Shown here one piece after another: positions 1 to 5,392 of a DNA stretch of 5,392 bases. Position 1 is the first letter of the stretch. Each line of letters begins with the position of its first letter. A model generated the notes under the pieces. The model saw only the letters and a list, made by a program, of their open reading frames with translations, was not told where the DNA came from and did not search any database. Both the position numbers and the translations under genes were made by a program. Source of the DNA: Allobrachymonas sp. (GTDB taxonomy: Bacteria; Pseudomonadota; Gammaproteobacteria; Burkholderiales; Burkholderiaceae_C); the NCBI GenBank assembly GCA_012036375.1, contig JAAUOI010000231.1:1-5392 (forward strand), given 5' to 3'.

Positions 1-708
1 GAGGTGCTCACCTGTTATCCGGGCTTGCATGCGGTGATCTTGCATCGGCCAGCGCATGCTTGTTGGAATGCCGGTTTGAAATGGCTTGGAAGGTTTATTT
101 CGCAGCTCGCGCGTTGGTTCACCGGCATCGAAATTCATCCGGGCGCAAAAATTGGCGATCGTGTTTTCTTTGATCACGCCATGGGAGTCGTCGTGGGTGA
201 GACGGCTGAAATCGGCGATGGCTGCACGATTTATCAGGGCGTGACTTTGGGCGGCACCTCGCTGTACAAAGGCGCGAAGCGCCATCCCACGCTGGGGAAC
301 AATGTGGTGGTGAGCGCGGGCGCAAAAGTACTGGGCGGCTTTGTGGTGGGCGATGGCGCGAAGATTGGCAGCAATGCGGTGGTGATCAAACCCGTGCCGC
401 CGGGCGCAACCGCTGTGGGTATTCCAGCGCGGATTATTCCGAGCAAAGAAGGCGTGAGTGCGGATGTGACGACCGGCGCGGCGCAAGAAAAATTCTCAGC
501 CTATGGCATCACGCAAGATGATGATCCTTTAAGTTTGGCGATGCGCGGACTGATCGATAACGCGGCCACGCATGAAGATCAAATTGCGCTGCTGTGGCAA
601 GCGATTGAGCGCTTATCAAAGGCGCAGTCTGTGCCGGATTGCGTACCGGATCACGGCGATACGCCAAAGCTCAACAAAGAGAAACTCAGCGAGCTGGTGG
701 GCAAATAA
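1..708 (+). CDS. cysE: Serine O-acetyltransferase, 5' end cut off by the window
   Basis: Transfers an acetyl group from acetyl-CoA to L-serine, giving O-acetylserine, the first step of cysteine synthesis; cytoplasmic. The open frame runs from base 1 (EVLTCYPGLHA), so the GTG at 4 is not the true start. By comparison with the short EpsC/CysE-type enzymes of Burkholderiales, about 20-25 N-terminal residues should lie upstream. Counting residues from the codon at 4, the left-handed beta-helix hexapeptide repeats start near residue 43 (IEIHPGAKIG). The catalytic Asp-His pair is at 57-58 (FFDHAMG), the second active-site His at 94 (KRHP), and the end of the helix reads GIPARII near 145. About 85 further residues form a variable tail rich in charged residues and not part of the repeat fold. 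The gene ends 9 bp before the convergent zapA stop, with no obvious terminator between. Identity is secure; the start cannot be seen. Confidence 0.93.
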   Translation, partial: EVLTCYPGLHAVILHRPAHACWNAGLKWLGRFISQLARWFTGIEIHPGAKIGDRVFFDHAMGVVVGETAEIGDGCTIYQGVTLGGTSLYKGAKRHPTLGNNVVVSAGAKVLGGFVVGDGAKIGSNAVVIKPVPPGATAVGIPARIIPSKEGVSADVTTGAAQEKFSAYGITQDDDPLSLAMRGLIDNAATHEDQIALLWQAIERLSKAQSVPDCVPDHGDTPKLNKEKLSELVGK

Positions 709-717
709 AACAGGAAT

Positions 718-1071
718 TCAAAGCAACTGACCATCACTGGTCAACAATGCCTGATCGAGTTTGCCCAGCAATTGCGCCAAGCGCGCATCGGGCGCAGAAG
801 AATTGAGTGCCGCTGCACTGGGCGCTGCGCTTTGCATCGCCGCCGCCGAGGTGGCAGCAGCCAATGAATTGCTTGCGGCTTCTGTTTCAAACGCTAAATT
901 CAAAGCGGCCAACACGGCAATGCGATCACGCGCTTTGACTTTGCCTGCATCGCGAATTTTGCACATGGCGGTATCGACTCGTTCGACTGCGGTGATCAGG
1001 CGCTGCTCACCACCTTCAGGCGCGGCCAGCAAATAGCTTTGCCCCATGATTTGTACTTCGAGTTGCTTCAT
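718..1071 (-). CDS. zapA: Cell division protein ZapA
   Basis: ZapA binds FtsZ and cross-links its filaments, stabilising the cytokinetic ring in the cytoplasm. The 117-residue product starts with the family pattern: MKQLEVQIMGQSYLL (1-15), a short spacer, then RLITAVERVDTAM and VKARDRIAVLAALNLAFE (about 24-62), the FtsZ-binding head and start of the coiled coil. An Ala/Ser-rich low-complexity linker (about 69-93) and a short helix (LAQLLGKLDQALL) follow. The ATG at 1071 is chosen over a longer frame from 1188 because homology begins there and GGAGG (1080-1076) lies 4 nt upstream. The longer frame would add residues unlike ZapA that lie within the ZapB-like gene. The start overlaps the end of that gene by 56 bp, so translation is probably coupled. 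No 6S RNA gene follows, as there are only 9 bp before cysE. Identity is secure from the N-terminal half. Confidence 0.88.
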   Translation of the reverse strand: MKQLEVQIMGQSYLLAAPEGGEQRLITAVERVDTAMCKIRDAGKVKARDRIAVLAALNLAFETEAASNSLAAATSAAAMQSAAPSAAALNSSAPDARLAQLLGKLDQALLTSDGQLL

Positions 1072-1324
1072 GCGGCCTCCGCAGGCGAGGCGTTTGCTCA
1101 GGCAGGCGCTCGATGAGCGCATCAATGCGGCTGCGAGCAGCTGAGAGGCGAGATTTGAGCGTGTCGCGCTCGTGCGTGAGCGATTCAATCTGCTCTTGCA
1201 TCAAGGCATTCGTGCGCGTCAATTCTTCATGGCGCAGCAACAAGCGCTCAGAGCGCTCGATCACGGCCTCGATTTGCGCATTGAGTGCAACATCAGCATC
1301 TGGAGTATTTGGAGAATCTGCCAT
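1016..1324 (-). CDS. zapB: ZapB-like coiled-coil division protein (TIGR02449-type)
   Basis: A 102-residue, mostly helical protein. Residues about 14-75 form a heptad-patterned coiled coil including IEAVIERSERLLLRHEELTR and HERDTLKSRLSAARSRIDAL. This resembles the short ZapB-like proteins (TIGR02449 type) encoded directly before zapA in beta- and gammaproteobacteria. In E. coli, ZapB binds ZapA and helps link the Z ring to the chromosome terminus; the same role here is inferred from position and shape. The last 20 or so residues (RRPHEATRS...) are non-helical and fall mostly within the overlap with zapA, so they may simply be tolerated read-through. The ATG at 1324 is preferred over the TTG at 1327; a weak Shine-Dalgarno AAGAGA lies just upstream. 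Promoter candidates sit at 1347-1376. The coiled coil itself is not diagnostic, so the name rests on context. Confidence 0.75.
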   Translation of the reverse strand: MADSPNTPDADVALNAQIEAVIERSERLLLRHEELTRTNALMQEQIESLTHERDTLKSRLSAARSRIDALIERLPEQTPRLRRPHEATRSTNHGAKLFAGRA

Positions 1325-1346
1325 CAAAATCTCTTGTAAGTTGTTG

Positions 1347-1376
1347 ATTTTAGTGTGGGTTTCAATTTAATTGCAA
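1347..1376 (-). promoter_or_regulatory. Likely sigma-70 promoter of the zapB-zapA operon
   Basis: Reading the minus strand, TTGCAA (1376-1371, four of six matches to the -35 consensus) is followed after 18 bp by TAAAAT (1352-1347, five of six matches to -10). Transcription would start near 1340, giving a leader of roughly 15 nt before the ATG at 1324. The position is right and no other gene lies between, but this is a consensus match by eye only. Confidence 0.5.
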
Positions 1377-1434
1377 GTGCAAAAAGGCGATTGATCAAGA
1401 AGATGATGGGTGGCGTAACTTTTCGGCAACGGTT

Positions 1435-1440
1435 TAGAAT
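1435..1440 (+). promoter_or_regulatory. Candidate -10 box for the riboswitch-btuB operon
   Basis: TAGAAT matches the -10 consensus at five of six positions and would place the start of transcription at about 1446-1448, exactly where the cobalamin aptamer begins. No good -35 box is found 16-18 bp upstream (the stretch around 1411-1418 is only weakly similar), so an activator or a weak promoter is possible. The position is the main support. Confidence 0.35.
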
Positions 1441-1445
1441 GTCAT

Positions 1446-1669
1446 CTGTTGGTGCTCGCGGCGAAATTCTTTGCCGCAGTTCAACGGGAAGCGGAAGAGT
1501 TCTTGTGAATTCGAGCCCGCGCTGCCCCCGCAACGGTGAATGGACGGTTGTGTACAGATTGAAAAGTCTGCGCTCAGCCCGCTTGTTTGAACCCGGTCAC
1601 TGAGAGCTGCCAAGCTCTTGGGAAGACCCAGACAGGTTGCAATCCATCAGCCCGGATACCGGCCAACAA
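1446..1669 (+). ncRNA. Cobalamin (adenosylcobalamin-type) riboswitch
   Basis: A leader RNA that binds a cobalamin and represses the downstream B12 uptake genes. The conserved blocks appear in the expected order: GGTGCT at 1451-1456; a stem GCGGC/GCCGC (1458-1462 with 1473-1477); GGGAA at 1486-1490; the core block GCTGCCCCCGCAACGGTGAA at 1521-1540; GTCACTGAG at 1596-1604; a hairpin AGAGCT/AGCTCT (1603-1608 with 1613-1618) followed by GGGAAGAC at 1620-1627; and the B12 box AGCCCGGATACCGGCC at 1649-1664. Its place directly before a btuB homologue agrees with known biology. The outer ends are estimates (within about 10 nt). An open reading frame that covers the 3' part of this element is not a real N-terminal extension of BtuB. 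Confidence 0.92.
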
Positions 1670-1672
1670 GGC

Positions 1673-1757
1673 GATGCTGCGTTTTTGCGAATGCAGCATC
1701 ACACTCGTCCACGTCAGCGGGGAAGCTGACACCGGGCTGCTTTGTTCTTTTCCTTTT
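1673..1757 (+). promoter_or_regulatory. Probable expression platform between riboswitch and btuB
   Basis: Three elements lie between the aptamer and the btuB ATG. First, an 8-bp perfect inverted repeat GATGCTGC (1673-1680) / GCAGCATC (1693-1700) with a 12-nt loop. Second, a 6-bp repeat GTCAGC (1713-1718) / GCTGAC (1725-1730) with a 6-nt loop. Third, CCGGGCTGC (1732-1740) followed by a U-rich stretch to 1757. CCGGGCTG is the exact complement of CAGCCCGG (1648-1655), which covers the start of the B12 box, and GCTGC (1736-1740) can also pair with GCAGC (1693-1697). Mutually exclusive pairings of this kind are typical of switch platforms. Whether control is by termination or by access to the start codon cannot be decided by eye. 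Confidence 0.5.
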
Positions 1758-3612
1758 ATGAAAACCTCCCTTAGAGCCCTGCGAGCGATAGCTGCCGCAT
1801 GTGCTGTATCCTGCGCGCCAATGTTGTCGTTGGCGCAAACTACCCCCGAACTCAAACCCGTCATCGTCACGGCCAGCCGCAATCCGCAGCAGCTCACCGA
1901 TGCTTTGCTGCACACCACCGTGTTGCAGCAAGCGGATATTGAACGTTCGCAAGCCAGCGATGTGCTCGGTCTGCTCCAGCGCGAGGCGGGAGTGCAATTC
2001 ACGCAAAACGGTGGGCGCGGCACAGCCAGCTCGCTGTTTTTGCGCGGTTCTGCTTCTTTGCAAACTTTGGTGTTGCTCGATGGCATTCCCTTGACTCGGC
2101 AAGATGCCACAGGCAGCTTGGGGCTGGAGCATGTGGCGATTGAACAGATTGAGCGCGTGGAAATCGTTCGTGGCAATGTCTCAGCAATTTACGGCTCTGG
2201 TGCAATTGGCGGTGTGATTCAGATTTTTAGCAAACGCGCAGCAGGCGCACCCTCTGCGCTCATCAAAGTAGAGGCAGGCTCACGAGGCAGCAGCAAGATT
2301 GCAACGAGTGTCCAAGGCGCGTTTGGCGCAAACGGCAGCACGCGGATTGTGGCGGGCATGGCGTCGGAGCGCACGGAGGGCTTTTCAGCCCTCAATGTCG
2401 TTCAAGTCCCGAACGCGAACCCCGACAAAGACGGCTACAAAAATCGCAATGAACATTTTTCTATCAGCCATGAATTTCAAAAAGGCCACGCGCTGGGCTT
2501 GCGTCTACAGCGCACGGAGGGGCGCTACGACTTTGACAGCAGTTTTGCTGCGCCTGCCGACATTCAACAAGGCCGAAATCGCCATAGCACGGTGAGCATC
2601 AGCTCCGACAATCGCTTCACTCAAAATTGGCTCAGTCGCATGAGCTTGACACAACGCACTGACAAAGGCGTGGATTCTGACAATGGCGCTTCTGGATTCA
2701 TCTCTTTGGCGACGACCAAAGTACAGCAATTCAATTGGAGCAATACGATTGCGTTGGGGCAAGATACATCGCTCACTCTTGGCTTGGAGCAACAGCGCCA
2801 ATCGATTGATGCAGACGATGGTTTTGCCTCTTACAGCAACAAGCGACATGTCAAAGCCGTATTTACAGGCATACAAACCCAATTCGGCGCACATCAGTTG
2901 CAGCTCAATCTGCGCAATGATCGAGTGCAAGGGCTGCGTGCGGAAACAACCGGCTACATTGGTTATGGCTTCAGTCTCACGCCCGAATGGAAGATGGTGG
3001 CCAGCAGATCCCACGGCGTTCAATGCGCCGACGCTTGGCTATTTGTACTATCCATTTGGTGGCAACGCGAATTTGCTGCCTGAAAAAGCCAAGTCCGCAG
3101 AAATAGGTGTGCAGTGGAGTCAAAAAAACCAAGTGCTCCGAGCAACTGTGTTTGACACGCGCAGCCGCAATCTTTTTGAATACGATTTGGTCAACAATTC
3201 CTTTGCCAATGTGGCCAACACACGCAATCGCGGCCTTGAAGTCTCTTACAACGCCAAGCTGGGCCACTGGGATCTACGCGCCAGCTTGACTTCACAACAT
3301 CCGAAAGATGTGGGCACAGGGCAATCACTCAATCGCCGCGCGAAGACATTGGCTGCATTGAGTGTGGATCACACGATGGGCGCTTGGGACTGGGGCGGTG
3401 ATTTGCGCATGAGCGGCTCGCGCCGTGACGGCGCGAAGCAGTTGCCAGCCTATGAACTGCTTGATCTGCGCATGCGATACAGATTCGATCCGCAATGGTC
3501 TGCGTTTGCCAGGATTGAGAATGTGTTCAATCGCAGTTACCAAACCGTGAGCGGCTACAACCAAGCACCGCGTGGTGTGTTTGTTGGCATGCAGTGGCAA
3601 CCTCAACTCTAA
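1758..3612 (+). pseudogene. btuB: Outer-membrane vitamin B12 TonB-dependent receptor BtuB, interrupted by a frameshift
   Basis: BtuB imports cobalamins across the outer membrane using energy from TonB-ExbB-ExbD. The ATG at 1758 begins a signal peptide (MKTSLRALRA..., cleavage near residue 26, SLA/Q). A TonB-box-like KPVIVTA (33-39) and a plug domain follow (QREAGVQFTQNGGRG, LFLRGS, VLLDGIPL, IERVEIVRG, AIYGSGAIGGVI), then the beta-barrel. The starting frame goes off pattern after codon 418 and stops at 3083 (441 residues). The barrel resumes in another frame as TAFNAPTLGYLYYPFGGN and continues to 3612, ending GVFVGMQWQPQL. Removing one C from CCC at 3010-3012 gives ASRSTAFNAPT and a full-length 617-residue protein, close to E. 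coli BtuB (614). There is no Shine-Dalgarno before the ATG, only a pyrimidine-rich stretch. The riboswitch lies directly upstream and cobU follows after 15 bp. Family identity is firm; whether the break is biological or a sequencing error is open. Confidence 0.88.
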
Positions 3613-3627
3613 GTCATCGAGACTAGC

Positions 3628-4239
3628 ATGCGCGAACTGATTCTTGGAGGCCAAAAAAGCGGCAAGAGCCGCTGGGCAGAAGAGATCGCGCGCGCATGGC
3701 TGGCACGATCAGAGGAACATCGTGCGGTTTTGCTCGCCACCGGCTTGCCGCATGATGAGGAGATGCGGGAGAGGATTGCGCGGCATCAGGCAGATCGGGC
3801 GCAGCGTCTGCCAGCCTTGCAATGCATCGAGGAATCGGGGGATTTGGGCGCACGGCTGCGGGAGCTGAGTGATCCGCGCACCTTGATCGTCATCGATTGT
3901 TTAACTTTGTGGCTCACCCAGCTCTTGATGCCGTTGCCTATGCCTCAGTCTATGCCCTCAGAAGCAACAAATTTTAAGCAAAATGAGGCACTAGCCGGCA
4001 TGAAATATGCGCTGAATGCTTCTGAATTGATAGCATCACTTTTAAGTGCTCTAGCATCATGTGAAGCGCAGGTCGTCTTGGTGTCGAATGAAATCGGCTT
4101 GGGTGTGATTCCTTTGGGGCGAGAGGTGCGCAGCTTTGTGGATGAGCTGGGCAAGCTCAATCAAGCCGTGGCGCAGCGGTGTGAGATCGTCACATTGATG
4201 GCGGCGGGTTGTGCGATAAAAGTCAAGGAGCCGCGATGA
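3628..4239 (+). CDS. cobU: Adenosylcobinamide kinase / adenosylcobinamide-phosphate guanylyltransferase
   Basis: Bifunctional cytoplasmic enzyme (CobU, called CobP in the aerobic pathway) that phosphorylates adenosylcobinamide and then attaches GMP, giving AdoCbi-GDP in nucleotide loop assembly or salvage. In 203 residues it shows a P-loop GGQKSGKS (7-14), LLATGLPHDEEMRERIARHQ (35-54) with His53 in the place of the guanylylated histidine, DCLTLW (90-95), and VSNEIGLGVIP (152-162) followed by LGKLNQAVA. It is a little longer than usual (about 180-190) because the linker between DCLTLW and VSNE is expanded (about residues 103-146) by DNA richer in AT than its surroundings. The start follows btuB by 15 bp with only a weak GAG upstream. 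The stop overlaps the btuF start as ATGA (4236-4239). The gene is intact, unlike its transport neighbours. Confidence 0.92.
   Translation: MRELILGGQKSGKSRWAEEIARAWLARSEEHRAVLLATGLPHDEEMRERIARHQADRAQRLPALQCIEESGDLGARLRELSDPRTLIVIDCLTLWLTQLLMPLPMPQSMPSEATNFKQNEALAGMKYALNASELIASLLSALASCEAQVVLVSNEIGLGVIPLGREVRSFVDELGKLNQAVAQRCEIVTLMAAGCAIKVKEPR
3961..4060 (+). repeat. AT-rich in-frame insert in the cobU linker, possibly repeat-derived
   Basis: By hand count these 100 bases are about 39% G+C, against about 56% in the 100 bases at 3841-3940 and at 4061-4160. The stretch holds a direct repeat TAGCATCA (4031-4038 and 4052-4059, 21 bp apart), a small palindrome CACTTTTAAGTG (4037-4048), and TTTTAAG twice (3972-3978, 4040-4046). 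It encodes a variable linker of CobU between conserved motifs. Its style recalls the short imperfect-palindrome repeats (TTGATAGC..., CTCTAGC...) scattered in Comamonadaceae genomes. That likeness is from memory and is not proven. Confidence 0.35.
4225..4239 (+). promoter_or_regulatory. Shine-Dalgarno and ATGA coupling site for btuF
   Basis: AAGGAG at 4225-4230 sits 5 nt before the ATG at 4236, and the cobU stop TGA (4237-4239) overlaps that start as ATGA. This fixes the btuF start at 4236 rather than the in-frame TTG at 4209, and indicates translational coupling within the operon. Confidence 0.8.
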
Positions 4240-5117
4240 ATCGTGGGTTGAAAATTCTGCGTAGTTTGTTGGTCTGCATCGCCTTGACGCAGACGTTCGC
4301 TGCGTTCGCTGGTGTGACGGCGATCGACGCGAGGGGCAAAGCTGTGACCTTTGAACGCTCGCCTCAGCGCATCGTGAGCGTGCTGCCATCGCTCACAGAG
4401 AGCGTGTGTGTGCTGGGCGCGTGTGATCGTTTGGTGGGCGTGGATCGCTATTCCAATTGGCCTGAGCAGGTGAAAAAACTGCCGCAGGTGGGCGGTGGAT
4501 TGGATTTGAATATTGAGGCAATTATTCGCTTGAAGCCAGATGTGGTGTTGGCTGCGACATCGTCTCGCGCGGGGGAGCGGCTGGAGCAATTGGGCATCAA
4601 GGTGTTGATGTTTGAGCCAGCTTCGCATGAGCAGGTCAAGCGCAGTTTGATGGCCTTGGATGCGATGCTGGGCACTTCGCAAGCCAGTAGCGTGTGGGCG
4701 AAGATTGAGCGGGATTTGGCAGATGCTGCGAAGCTGTTGTCCGCCCGCAGCGAAAGGCGCTCGGGTGTATTTTGAGGTGGATCGCACGCCCTATGCTGCG
4801 GGCGAGGCTTCGTTTATTGGGCAGACGCTGGGCAAGCTCGGTTTGAAAAATATTGTGGGCAAAGAGCTGGGCGCATTTCCTAAGATCAATCCTGAATTCG
4901 TGGTGCAGCAGCAGCCCGATGTGATTGTGCTCAGCGAGCGGCATGCGGCGGAATTGCCCAAGCGCCCGGGTTGGGGGCAACTCAAAGCTTTGCAAAACAA
5001 AGCGGTGTGTGAACTGACGGCGCAGGAGGGCGATGTGGTGGTGCGCAGCGGGCCGCGTTTGGCTGAGGGTGCAAAGGTGATCGCGAGCAATGCATGGCGA
5101 AAGCGATGCTGCGATGA
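4236..5117 (+). pseudogene. btuF: Periplasmic cobalamin-binding protein BtuF, interrupted by two frameshifts
   Basis: Binding protein that delivers B12 in the periplasm to the BtuCD ABC importer. The N-terminus is a signal peptide (MNRGLKILRSLLVCIALTQT..., cleavage near residue 26). The class III binding-protein fold follows: RIVSVLPSLTESVCVLG (45-61), LVGVDRYSNWP (66-76), LPQVGGGLDLNIEAI (82-96), LKPDVVLAATS (99-109). The starting frame ends at 4775 (179 residues). The second lobe continues in another frame: ARVYFEVDRTPYAAGEASFI, FPKINPEFVV, QPDVIVLSERH, RPGWGQLKAL, VRSGPRLAEGAKVIAS. A second switch near 5089-5091 returns to the first frame, giving CMAKAMLR and a TGA (5115-5117) that overlaps the btuC ATG as ATGA. 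Correcting one extra base (4744-4755) and one missing base gives 293 residues, normal for Burkholderiales. Identity is firm, and the exact indel sites are known only within a few bases. Confidence 0.85.
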
Positions 5118-5392
5118 AGCTGCCGAGAAAGCCCATGGTGCTCGGCGCTTGGCTGCTGGGCATGGCTGCGCTGCTGGCGCTGCTGGGGCTGCAAGTGGGC
5201 AGCGATGGCTTTGAAATTTTGAACTGCCAAGGGCTGGTGCATTGCTTGAGTTTTGGGCTGCAAGACGCAAGCGCAGCTCAGTGGCAAGTGATGATGGAGA
5301 TTCGATTGCCGCGCGCTTAGGGGCTTGGGGCGCAGGCGCTTTGCTCGGCCTTGCGGGGGCGCTGGCGCAAGGGCTGTTTCGCAATCCGCTGG
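5114..5392 (+). pseudogene. btuC: Vitamin B12 ABC transporter permease BtuC (FecCD family), N-terminal part, frameshifted and cut by the window end
   Basis: BtuC forms the inner-membrane channel of the B12 importer with BtuD ATPases and BtuF. The ATG at 5114 overlaps the reconstructed btuF stop. It opens MKLPRKPMVLGAWLLG and then a first transmembrane helix (about residues 8-27). WQVMMEIRLPRA follows, then a TAG at 5318-5320. The family pattern continues at once in another frame from 5317: LGAWGAGALLGLAGALAQG then LFRNPL. Together these match the FecCD signature (E-x-RLPR-x-L...GAxLGLAGAxxQxLxRNPL). One extra T at 5317-5318 would restore GCT-TTA and remove the stop. An in-frame ATG at 5090 is possible but would put the start inside btuF. 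No strong Shine-Dalgarno is seen, so coupling to btuF is likely. btuD would be expected downstream. Only about 90 residues are visible. Confidence 0.8.

Noticed and set aside
709..717. 6S RNA gene (ssrS), often found after zapA in proteobacteria
   Set aside because: Only 9 bp separate zapA from cysE, so there is no room for it here.
728..743. Perfect 6-bp inverted repeat TGACCA/TGGTCA with a 4-nt loop near the cysE-zapA convergent junction, as a terminator
   Set aside because: It lies inside the zapA coding end, the stem is short, and neither strand has a convincing T run right after it. The minus-strand side is only loosely T-rich.
1072..1188. Longer zapA start at 1188
   Set aside because: The extra 39 residues are unlike ZapA and are another frame of the ZapB-like gene; a good Shine-Dalgarno precedes the ATG at 1071.
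1587..1757. N-terminal extension of BtuB from the ATG at 1587
   Set aside because: These bases are the 3' half of the cobalamin riboswitch and its platform, and the signal peptide begins at 1758.
3009..3083. Programmed frameshifting in btuB
   Set aside because: There is no slippery heptamer, no downstream pseudoknot evident, and no known BtuB family precedent; a simple indel explains it.
4161..4787. Long open frame on the minus strand opposite cobU and btuF
   Set aside because: It has no recognisable family pattern, is rich in His/Gln/Arg as expected for an antisense shadow, and lies opposite well-supported genes.
4791..5384. Long open frame on the minus strand opposite btuF and btuC
   Set aside because: Its composition is Ala/Pro/Ser-rich with no domain pattern, and the plus strand has strong BtuF and BtuC motifs throughout.

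Overview
The window looks like chromosomal DNA of a betaproteobacterium, most likely order Burkholderiales and perhaps family Comamonadaceae. This rests on the style of the CysE, ZapB/ZapA, CobU and BtuF/BtuC proteins and on the gene order. No rRNA or other taxonomic marker is present, so the placement is an inference. I see no tRNA, rRNA, CRISPR array or insertion sequence.

Left part (1-1324): the 3' portion of a serine O-acetyltransferase gene (cysE, + strand, start lies before the window) runs convergently, with a 9-bp gap, into a two-gene division operon on the - strand. That operon is a ZapB-like coiled-coil gene followed by zapA, overlapping by 56 bp.

Middle (1325-1757): a control region between divergent genes. 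It holds a likely sigma-70 promoter for zapB-zapA on the - strand. On the + strand it holds a weaker promoter candidate, a clear cobalamin (B12) riboswitch (about 1446-1669), and a structured stretch with two inverted repeats and a U-rich tract leading into btuB. An 8-nt part of the riboswitch B12 box is perfectly complementary to the bases just before the U-rich tract, a plausible switching helix.

Right part (1758-5392): a tightly packed B12 uptake and salvage operon on the + strand: btuB (outer-membrane TonB-dependent receptor), cobU (cobinamide kinase/guanylyltransferase), btuF (periplasmic binding protein) and the start of btuC (inner-membrane permease; runs off the window). Together they would bring corrinoids across both membranes and activate salvaged cobinamide, with the riboswitch shutting expression when B12 is plentiful.

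The most notable observation is that all three transport genes are broken by single-base indels: a likely extra base in btuB near 3010-3012, an extra base in btuF near 4744-4755, a missing base in btuF near 5089-5091, and a missing base in btuC near 5317-5318. Outside those points the proteins look well conserved. The cause is therefore either very recent inactivation of B12 uptake or, at least as likely, base-level errors in the assembly. cobU is intact but carries an AT-rich in-frame insert that resembles a repeat-derived insertion. I found no convincing wholly new system here.
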